Assembly: GCA_964553775.1 (NCBI GenBank)
Contig: CAZKLU010000004.1
Span: 1-47,179 of the forward strand
Direction: 5' to 3'
Length of the DNA: 47,179 bases
Source: RUG626 sp964553775
GTDB taxonomy: Bacteria > Bacillota > Clostridia > Oscillospirales > Oscillospiraceae
Shown: in pieces, positions 41,121 to 47,179 of the stretch
Layout of the letters: each line of letters opens with the position of its first letter
Numbering within the stretch: the stretch's first letter is position 1
The notes under the pieces: model-generated
The model's database searches: none
Seen by the model: the letters and a program-made list of their open reading frames with translations, nothing else
What the model was told of the DNA's origin: nothing
Position numbers and translations under genes: made by a program

Positions 41121-41928
41121 AATAGCGGACGCTTTTAAGAGAACGCGGTGTGCTGAGTCGGAAACTCTTTCCGGTTCGCGGTATAGAAAAGTATTCATTC
41201 CGTTTGTAACCTGCGGAGATCCTGACCTTGAAACGACCGGCATGGTTGTACGCGAATGTGTTAAAAACGGTGCGGGACTTATAGAACTGGGAATACCATT
41301 TTCCGATCCGACAGCCGAAGGACCCGTCATACAGGAGGCGAACCTTCGCGCATTGACAGGCGGAGTGACAACTGATAAGATTTTTGATTTTGTAAGAGAT
41401 CTGCGTCAGGATGTTACGATCCCTATGGTGTTCATGACATACGCGAATGTTGTGTTTTCATACGGAGCGAATGAGTTTATAAGCACCTGCGCGGAAATCG
41501 GCATAGACGGGCTTATTCTGCCGGATCTGCCGTATGAGGAGAAAGGCGAATTTGAACCCATCTGCAAAAAATACGATATAGACCTCGTCTCAATGATCGC
41601 GCCGACATCAGAGAACAGAATCGCGATGATAGCGAAAGACGCGGAGGGCTTTCTGTATATCGTATCAAGTCTCGGTGTAACGGGAGTGCGGAGTGAAATC
41701 AAAACCGATCTTGAGTCTATAGTAGATGTAGTGCGCCGAAATACGGATATTCCTTGCGCTGTTGGATTTGGCATATCCACGCCTGAGCAGGCGCGTAAGA
41801 TGGCAAACATATCGGACGGAGCGATTGTCGGTTCTGCCATTGTAAAGATAATAGCGAAGTACGGCAAGGACGCGCCGCGTCACGTTGGAGAATATGTAAA
41901 GAGCATGGTTGAGGGCATGACAAAGTAA
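41113..41928 (+). CDS. trpA: Tryptophan synthase alpha subunit
   Basis: TrpA (271 residues) releases indole from indole-3-glycerol phosphate and channels it to TrpB. Catalytic Glu58 and Asp65 are in LIELGIPFSDPTAEGPVIQ, and the phosphate loops are VSSLGVTG and VGFGIS. It is the last gene of the complete trpEGDCFBA operon. It overlaps trpB by 8 bases. Confidence 0.95.
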   Translation: MSRIADAFKRTRCAESETLSGSRYRKVFIPFVTCGDPDLETTGMVVRECVKNGAGLIELGIPFSDPTAEGPVIQEANLRALTGGVTTDKIFDFVRDLRQDVTIPMVFMTYANVVFSYGANEFISTCAEIGIDGLILPDLPYEEKGEFEPICKKYDIDLVSMIAPTSENRIAMIAKDAEGFLYIVSSLGVTGVRSEIKTDLESIVDVVRRNTDIPCAVGFGISTPEQARKMANISDGAIVGSAIVKIIAKYGKDAPRHVGEYVKSMVEGMTK

Positions 41929-41950
41929 CCGCAATGAAATAGAGACTTCA

Positions 41951-41976
41951 CAAACGGCGATCCGCTTTGCCGTTTG
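41951..41976 (+). terminator. Hairpin just after trpA
   Basis: The 8-bp stem CAAACGGC (41951-41958) / GCCGTTTG (41969-41976) lies 23 bases after the trpA stop. There is no T run after it, so termination may instead use the large hairpin that follows. Confidence 0.4.
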
Positions 41977-42006
41977 CTCACTTGCAGCGAGACAAACCTC
42001 ACTTGG

Positions 42007-42103
42007 GAACCGCAGAAAACAACCTGTCAATGCGATAAGTCAAAGATACAAAATCCCCCTGACTTTGAGCATCTGTTTTGCAGGTTGTTGTTATCTGCGG
42101 TTC
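42007..42103. terminator. Long imperfect inverted repeat between trpA and addB
   Basis: GAACCGCAG (42007-42015) and AACAACCTG (42018-42026) are mirrored by CAGGTTGTT (42081-42089) and CTGCGGTTC (42095-42103). An inner TCAAAG/CTTTGA pair completes a ~97-base interrupted hairpin between convergent genes. It probably stops read-through from either side. Confidence 0.5.
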
Positions 42104-42181
42104 ATTATGTTTATCGGGGAAACTTTCAATTTCCCGCAGTCTTAGAGTACAGGACGTTTAAGCCCGAAATTCATTTCAGCT

Positions 42182-45100
42182 CTAAGTATAGCTCCACTGA
42201 TTGGAATCCATTTCCTCTATCTTATCCCAGACTTCATCAGGCTTCAGTTTCTTCAGGAATCTGCGCCTGTCATCGGGACATTCTCCGAATCGGCACTCGT
42301 TGAAGTATTCGCATATCGCACAGGCATTGTTCTGCTGTCCATCGTAATACGGGTCGGCTGTTATATCACCGCCGCGCAGTTCCTTTGACATCTCAATTAT
42401 TCTCTGCCTTACAAGCCGCGAGAGTTTTCCAAGTCTGTCAAGAGATACAAGACTGTCACCGGATATTTCACCTGTCTTTGAAAATTTTACCGGCAGCAGC
42501 TTCCCGTTCCGCTCCATGGCATCCACAACCTCAGAATCCGCCAAAATAATACCGCTATGCGATAGCTTCTTATATATCTGATTCCGAAGAGTCTCATCAT
42601 CCAAATCACTCTCACAGCTTATAATAACATCTTTCGCGGGTGAATAGAGTACACCGGCAGGAACGATATTCTTTCCGTATCGTTTCTCTCCGTCCTTTTC
42701 AAGCGCGAAGAGATATATAAGCATTTGCATACCAAGTCCGTACCAGACATCGGAAAGGCTCAGTGCTTTACTTCCTGTCTTATAGTCAATAACTCTCAGA
42801 TAAAGGTCATCGCCCTTTGCCCAGCCGTCAACTCTGTCAACTTTGCCGTTTATCGTGACGGTTCCGCTATCATAATCAATGCGTATCGGTGCCATGACAC
42901 CGCCTTTGGAGAAATCAAGCTCAAAGTCCACAGGACGGAACAGCGAGCGTCTCATCTCGTCCGCAAGCTCTAAAACAACCTCTACCGCCGTTTTTGACAT
43001 TCTATCATAGAGGTACTTGAACCTTCCTGTTTTGCTGCCAAGACCGCCGAGATTGCTGTCAGCGTACTCGTCAGTACACAGCGGAACTATTTCGCGGACA
43101 TCATCATCGTCAACCTTCAGAAAACCGCCCTGCGACTCTATTTCCTTAACCGAGTGTTCAAGTACATAGTGCATGAAGTTGCCTGTTTCTATCGGGTCAA
43201 GTCCAACTTTTTTACGCGCACGCAGTTTCAGCCCATAGCGCAGGAAAAATGAATATTTACATGAGTAGAACCGGTCAATTCTCGAAGCTGATATGTTAAT
43301 TTCACGCCCGTAGAGACTCTCTGCCGCAATTCTTGTGAGCCGCCCACGCGGAACGGAACCTGCTCTTTCGGCAGCGTCAAGTGCTTCTTTATAATCATCT
43401 CTCGCTCTGAAATATTCTCTTGCTTCTCCTGCCGCCGCGTCAGTACCTGAAACAGCGTACTCAAAACATGGAGTAATTGCGGCGGTGTACATATACTCAG
43501 GCGACGGTGAGATCCTATCCGCTCCAAAAAAAGACAGCAGCCGCGTCACAATATATGACGGTCTTTCACTCTGCGGCGAGGTGACAGTCAGTGTTTTTGA
43601 AGGAAGAGTGAATGAGGCGTACACAGCGTACAGCTCTCTTGAAAGCGTGTCCTCCTCAGAATCCAAAAGCTCTATGCCGAGCCTGCGAAGCTTATCCCTC
43701 TCATTGGAAGAAAACACTCCGGTGTCCTGCTCCTTTGCGGGAATTGCTCCATCCGTCGCGCCTAAGATAATAAGGTGTTTAATACCACGCGGACGTATGC
43801 GCTTCATGTCACCCGCGTGTACGCTGTCTATACGCGATGGGATTATGCCAACATCGTATTGTGAGAGAACGAGCTTCAGCAGCTTCATGAACTCATCAGT
43901 CTCAATGCGCGTATCACCCAATATATCCGCAAACTGCTGCAAAGCGTTTACAAGAATCGTCCAAAGCTGCGAATACTCGTTCGCGAGATCGAGGTCGCCG
44001 TTTTTCATCAGTTTTTCACGCCGTTTCTCAATCGAGCCGTAAAGACCGACATCTTCCATGAACTCGTATACGGAGCGAACCTTTTCTGTTGCTGTATTTG
44101 ATTTTCTGAGTGCGTCACGGAGACTTATAAGCGGTGCGGTGAATATTCTTCTTGCGTTATTGATATTGAAAAGCTCCGCCTCCTCAAAGTCTGAAAGGCT
44201 GTCAGTATAACCGTTGGGAGACATTTCAAAATCTCCATCGCACCAGCTCTTCTCTCCGCGCACCGACCATGTTATGACGTAGTTTTCAAGCTCATCGCAC
44301 ATTTCACGCGGCACACCGGCAAGACCGGTTTTGAGATACCTGAACACGCTTTCGTACTCCCAGCCCCCGGAAAGTATATCGAGTGCGCTTGTAAGCATTG
44401 CGGTAACAGGTTTCTCCATGATGTCCGAACGCTCCGTTATGTCGATTGGAACGCCGTATTTTGAGAATACGCCGCGAAGTATCGATTCGTATTCGTTCCA
44501 CTTCGGCGAGACGAGAGCAATATCGCGAAACCTTGCGCCGCTTCTCACAAGCTCCAATATTTTTGCCGCCGCGAATGAACACTCATCGTACAGTGTTGCC
44601 GGAGCATAGACAAAAATATTCTCAGCCGCGCCATTGTACCGTTCGGGACAGCTCTCCAGAAGATGGTCACAGCAGAACTGAAGGTCGGCGGGTTTACCGC
44701 TTTCACTTCTTTCAAGACGCACAGTATTGACATCTGTACCTAAAGATTTTGCCGCATCTGTAAGGCGCGTAACAGTTTTTACAGGTATACGGAACAGAAG
44801 ATCGCTTTCATCCTCGCCGCAAGTAAACGCTATTGTAATATCCGCATTTTTCCTAAGCAGTTCGACAACAACATGGAACTCCTGAGCCGTGAAATCCGTA
44901 AAGCCGTCTATGTATATGTGACCGGTATTTCCGATGGAGCTTTTTCCGATGTCAAACGCAAGTTTTTCGATTCTGTCGCGCATATCACAGCCGCTTCGTT
45001 CTTTTATAGCATCGTACATCTCAAATATAAGTGACAAATCGTGGAGCTTATCACTGAGACTTCCGGCGTTCTCATTCAGCGACGCTCTGTAAAGATCTGA

Positions 45101-45487
45101 GCTGCCTGCATTTGCGGAACGTATTTCATCGTAAGCCGCGACAAGTGAGCGACAGAAATCAGGTCTTCTGCCGCCAACATTATAATATTTGAGCTTATCG
45201 GAAAGTGAAGAAACAGCGAGACTCATTGTAAGAAGTCTCCCGCCCTTATCAAGTATCTTGTCCGCCATGCCGCCTGTTTCGGAAAAGACCCGGTTAGAGA
45301 GCCTTGTAAAGCTCAGAACCTCAGCGTATAGGCACACATCGTCACCAAGTTCAGCTAATATCCTCTCAGCATCGTGCGAGTACTGTTCAGGAACTATGAG
45401 TATTGATTTTTCGCGGGAATCGCGTATTTTTCCATAAATATATGATGTTTTCCCGCACCCTGCGGGAGACAGAAGAAGTGTCAGCAT
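42182..45487 (-). CDS. addB: ATP-dependent helicase/nuclease subunit B (AddB)
   Basis: AddB (1101 residues) is the second subunit of the AddAB break-resection complex; it carries the 5'-strand nuclease and, in studied species, Chi recognition. The N-terminus has the Walker A SPAGCGKTSY. The nuclease motif VIDYKTGS is at ~899. Its Fe-S cluster cysteines are visible: one in FYSCKYSFF (~741) and three in CAICEYFNEC (~1055). All key residues look intact. The frame reaches 45547, but the ATG at 45487 has AAGGGGA upstream and starts the family sequence LTLLLSPAGCGKT. It is on the opposite strand and about 30 kb from addA. Confidence 0.94.
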   Translation of the reverse strand: MLTLLLSPAGCGKTSYIYGKIRDSREKSILIVPEQYSHDAERILAELGDDVCLYAEVLSFTRLSNRVFSETGGMADKILDKGGRLLTMSLAVSSLSDKLKYYNVGGRRPDFCRSLVAAYDEIRSANAGSSDLYRASLNENAGSLSDKLHDLSLIFEMYDAIKERSGCDMRDRIEKLAFDIGKSSIGNTGHIYIDGFTDFTAQEFHVVVELLRKNADITIAFTCGEDESDLLFRIPVKTVTRLTDAAKSLGTDVNTVRLERSESGKPADLQFCCDHLLESCPERYNGAAENIFVYAPATLYDECSFAAAKILELVRSGARFRDIALVSPKWNEYESILRGVFSKYGVPIDITERSDIMEKPVTAMLTSALDILSGGWEYESVFRYLKTGLAGVPREMCDELENYVITWSVRGEKSWCDGDFEMSPNGYTDSLSDFEEAELFNINNARRIFTAPLISLRDALRKSNTATEKVRSVYEFMEDVGLYGSIEKRREKLMKNGDLDLANEYSQLWTILVNALQQFADILGDTRIETDEFMKLLKLVLSQYDVGIIPSRIDSVHAGDMKRIRPRGIKHLIILGATDGAIPAKEQDTGVFSSNERDKLRRLGIELLDSEEDTLSRELYAVYASFTLPSKTLTVTSPQSERPSYIVTRLLSFFGADRISPSPEYMYTAAITPCFEYAVSGTDAAAGEAREYFRARDDYKEALDAAERAGSVPRGRLTRIAAESLYGREINISASRIDRFYSCKYSFFLRYGLKLRARKKVGLDPIETGNFMHYVLEHSVKEIESQGGFLKVDDDDVREIVPLCTDEYADSNLGGLGSKTGRFKYLYDRMSKTAVEVVLELADEMRRSLFRPVDFELDFSKGGVMAPIRIDYDSGTVTINGKVDRVDGWAKGDDLYLRVIDYKTGSKALSLSDVWYGLGMQMLIYLFALEKDGEKRYGKNIVPAGVLYSPAKDVIISCESDLDDETLRNQIYKKLSHSGIILADSEVVDAMERNGKLLPVKFSKTGEISGDSLVSLDRLGKLSRLVRQRIIEMSKELRGGDITADPYYDGQQNNACAICEYFNECRFGECPDDRRRFLKKLKPDEVWDKIEEMDSNQWSYT

Positions 45488-45776
45488 GAAATTTCCCCTT
45501 TTTTGCTGTCCGCAAATTTTGAGCTTATCCGTTTCAAGGCGGCGCAAAATTGCCGCTTACTATGAAAGCTGAAGCTTCCTGACAGCTTGTATCATATGTA
45601 ATCATCTTCCATTTATGGCAGCACCGCGCATGGCATAAAATCCCCCTTGCTGTATCAAAGGGATAATTATTTGCAGCCTGATTCGCGGCAAGCCGACAAT
45701 AAATTCAGCAAACTTAGCGTACAAGACTACGGCTATCCTGACAGCGAATACTTCCGCTTAAAGCCTATCGGCAGCA

Positions 45777-45805
45777 GCCATACAGAGATGTTTAGAAATT
45801 GTCAA
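45777..45805 (-). promoter_or_regulatory. Possible promoter reading toward addB
   Basis: The minus strand reads TTGACA (45805-45800), 17 bases, TATGGC (45782-45777). The -35 is perfect but the -10 is poor. It would give a ~285-base leader to addB. No better promoter was seen closer. Confidence 0.35.
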
Positions 45806-45940
45806 TCAGGCAAATTGTGTGATTATGCCAAAAATATGAAAGCGATATTCATTTTTGTGATGTTATTCCAAAATAGATACTCGGCTTTCATCAAAGCCAA
45901 TACTTTCCGGTACGTTGTCCTTATCCGGCACAGGCGGGTT

Positions 45941-46155
45941 CTATATCAGGAAAAGAGTACCGCAGGTTTCATTTGCGAATCCTTTTTTCTTCCCGATAAT
46001 AGAAAATACCTGACAGGGAAATCCGCCTGACAGTATACAAAATCCGGAATAGCGGCAACCTCAATCTTCGTTATATCTCCGGCGGGACGTTCGCCAAAAT
46101 CAGCCTCGTATGTTCCGCAAGCGTCCTCGTCAAATTCGCTTCTCTATTTCTCATC
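45941..46155 (-). pseudogene. Broken C5 DNA cytosine methyltransferase fragment
   Basis: Minus-strand translation of 46140-46041 gives SEFDEDACGTYEADFGE and then RPAGDITKIEVAAIPDF. The frame then shifts by one base near 46034-46040, and 46033-45941 reads LSGGFPCQVFSIIGKKKG then FANETCGTLFLI before a TAG at 45941-45943. These segments match the region from motif II through motif IV (catalytic Cys of GFPCQ, codon at 46015-46013) and onward of Dcm-type enzymes. One missing A would restore DFDILSGG. A TAG also interrupts the frame at 46146-46144. Motif I, the rest of the enzyme and the target-recognition domain are not recognisable, so it cannot work. Confidence 0.8.
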
Positions 46156-46243
46156 CGCGTATCTGCCGATACAGATTCGTTATTCCCGCCATTTTAACAA
46201 GCACGTTCGCAAACCGCAGCTGCTCATAATAATCTACAGCTTT

Positions 46244-46272
46244 AGTATACCACAATACATTTTGAGTGTCAA
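46244..46272 (-). promoter_or_regulatory. Strong promoter ahead of the methyltransferase pseudogene
   Basis: The minus strand reads TTGACA (46272-46267), exactly 17 bases, TATACT (46249-46244). It points into the methyltransferase remnant; the gene it once served has decayed while the promoter still looks intact. Confidence 0.65.
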
Positions 46273-46393
46273 TGTTATAATTATTGACCCCGTTCAAAAT
46301 CCTTTTGTTAATTTTCAAATCAAGCATAACATCCCGCATACAACATATTGCGTTTTTCTGAAAATTTACCCTCAAAAAATTTCCTCAAACCTC

Positions 46394-46422
46394 TTGACAA
46401 GCTCATATATCTATGCTACAAT
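46394..46422 (+). promoter_or_regulatory. Sigma-A promoter of the gntR/ABC operon
   Basis: TTGACA (46394-46399), 17 bases, TACAAT (46417-46422), with TGC just upstream of the -10. The transcription start would be near 46429. Confidence 0.8.
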
Positions 46423-46425
46423 AAC

Positions 46426-46455
46426 TGTATCAACACAATTAACACAGCTAATACA
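46426..46455 (+). promoter_or_regulatory. Possible operator of the GntR/YtrA regulator
   Basis: TGTAT (46426-46430) is mirrored by ATACA (46451-46455) around the predicted start. Between and after them lie 9-base near-repeats (ACACAATTA, ACACAGCTA, ATACAAACA). YtrA-type regulators usually repress their own operon from such sites. The arms are short, so this is tentative. Confidence 0.35.
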
Positions 46456-46489
46456 AACAATACGATTCTAACAAGGAGGGGAGTTGAAC

Positions 46490-46852
46490 TTGATACAGCT
46501 TAATTACAGGGACGGACGACCTATATATGAGCAGGTGCGTGACGAGTTCCGTAAGCTCATAACGGCGGGTGCGCTTGCGGCGGATGAGAAAATGCCGTCT
46601 GTACGTTCTTTGGCGGGTACGCTCTCGATAAATCCCAATACTATCCAGAGAGCATACGAACTTTTGGAGCAGGAAGGGTACATCTACTCTGTACCCGGAA
46701 AGGGCAGCTTTGTCGCGCCAGACAGCGATTTTCGCGATAAACGTGCGTCAGAGCTGTATGAAAAACTTCTTGCCGCAGTCTCAGAGCTGAGGGCAATCGG
46801 AGTTTCAGACGAGGATATTATAGAAAAAATCAAAAAGGGGGAGAGAGAATGA
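46490..46852 (+). CDS. GntR-family transcriptional regulator, YtrA subfamily
   Basis: This ~120-residue repressor has a winged helix-turn-helix (~5-75: RPIYEQVRDEFRKLI, LAADEKMPSVRSLAGTLSINPNTIQRAYELLEQEGYIYSVPGKGSFV) and a short C-terminal dimerisation helix, the YtrA layout. It usually controls the ABC exporter encoded with it in response to envelope stress. AAGGAGG is at 46473-46479. Two in-frame TTG codons are possible starts, 46484 and 46490. The second has better spacing and matches the family start IQLNYRDGRPIYEQ. It overlaps the ABC gene by ATGA. Confidence 0.9.
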   Translation: MIQLNYRDGRPIYEQVRDEFRKLITAGALAADEKMPSVRSLAGTLSINPNTIQRAYELLEQEGYIYSVPGKGSFVAPDSDFRDKRASELYEKLLAAVSELRAIGVSDEDIIEKIKKGERE

Positions 46853-47179
46853 TCGAAGTAAAAAATGTTATCAAATCATTTGACGGTTTTCACGCGCTTG
46901 ACGGTCTTACAATGACGGCTCCAACCGGATCTATTTACGGTCTTGTCGGACCTAACGGCGCGGGAAAGTCAACTATACTCAGGAATCTCTGCGGCGTTTA
47001 TAAGCCGGACAGCGGGGAGATTCTTTTCGATGGCAAGCCGATTTATGAAAATCCCGAAATAAAGGTTCACACCGCGTGTATTCCCGATGAGCTTTATTAT
47101 TTCGGTTCCGCCACAACACGCGACATGGCGGAGTTCTACAAGGGCATATACCCGCAGTTCGATATGGATCGCTACCACA
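46849..47179 (+). CDS. ABC transporter ATP-binding protein (3' end outside window)
   Basis: The first 110 codons of an ABC ATPase are present. It begins IEVKNVIKSFDGFHALDGL and carries the Walker A GPNGAGKST with Lys40. The Q-loop, signature motif and Walker B lie beyond the window. The YtrB-like family and the coupled GntR/YtrA gene (4-base overlap) suggest an exporter or bacteriocin/antibiotic response system whose permease follows. Confidence 0.88.
   Translation, partial: MIEVKNVIKSFDGFHALDGLTMTAPTGSIYGLVGPNGAGKSTILRNLCGVYKPDSGEILFDGKPIYENPEIKVHTACIPDELYYFGSATTRDMAEFYKGIYPQFDMDRYH

Noticed and set aside
43485..44042. 185-codon plus-strand frame inside addB
   Set aside because: Ser-rich shadow of addB; no ribosome binding site.
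45647..46030. 127-codon plus-strand frame between addB and gntR
   Set aside because: It runs antisense across the methyltransferase pseudogene, lacks a ribosome binding site and shows no recognisable domain.

Overview
The window looks like a chromosomal segment of a gut-type, spore-forming-lineage Clostridia (Firmicutes; an Oscillospiraceae/Ruminococcaceae-like member is the best guess). The reasons are an SpoVT sporulation regulator, AddAB rather than RecBCD recombination genes, a T-box leader on the trp operon, AGGAGG-type ribosome binding sites, TTGACA/TATAAT promoters, an SLH-domain surface protein and a GPH-type glycoside transporter. No rRNA, tRNA, CRISPR array or prophage was seen.

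Layout. 1-344: tail of a PD-(D/E)XK (Rpn-like) nuclease/transposase, followed by a small inverted-repeat (MITE-like) element at 376-659. 719-5155: thiI, an M28 peptidase, cinA and a lipoprotein, probably one operon. 5195-5375: a likely structured non-coding RNA. 5715-8899: a SIMPL-domain protein and a 728-residue protein of unknown function. 8974-15018: addA, trxB, dut, moaA. 15167-19412: a BspA-type leucine-rich-repeat/SLH surface protein, spoVT behind a sigma-G-like promoter, and an LRR/SGNH-like lipoprotein.

19630-34855 (minus strand) is a rhamnoside-use locus. It encodes an alpha-L-rhamnosidase (GH78), a GPH symporter, a membrane-anchored GH3 beta-glucosidase with permuted domain order, a small four-helix membrane protein, then RhaB, RhaA, RhaD and a FucO-type lactaldehyde reductase. 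Together they would import and split rhamnose-glucose conjugates and take rhamnose through rhamnulose-1-phosphate to dihydroxyacetone phosphate and lactaldehyde, which is reduced to propanediol. Immediately upstream lies an AgrC-like kinase/LytTR regulator pair. Between them and the GH78 gene sit two 9-bp direct repeats with 12-bp spacing that fit a LytTR operator, next to a promoter with a good -10 and almost no -35.

35094-41928 is a complete trpEGDCFBA operon behind a strong promoter and a T-box leader with a UGG (Trp) specifier. 42182-45487 is addB (minus strand), about 30 kb from addA. 45488-46483 is a 1-kb decayed region that holds a broken C5 cytosine methyltransferase fragment with its own good promoter. 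The window ends in a YtrA-type GntR regulator and the start of an ABC transporter ATPase.
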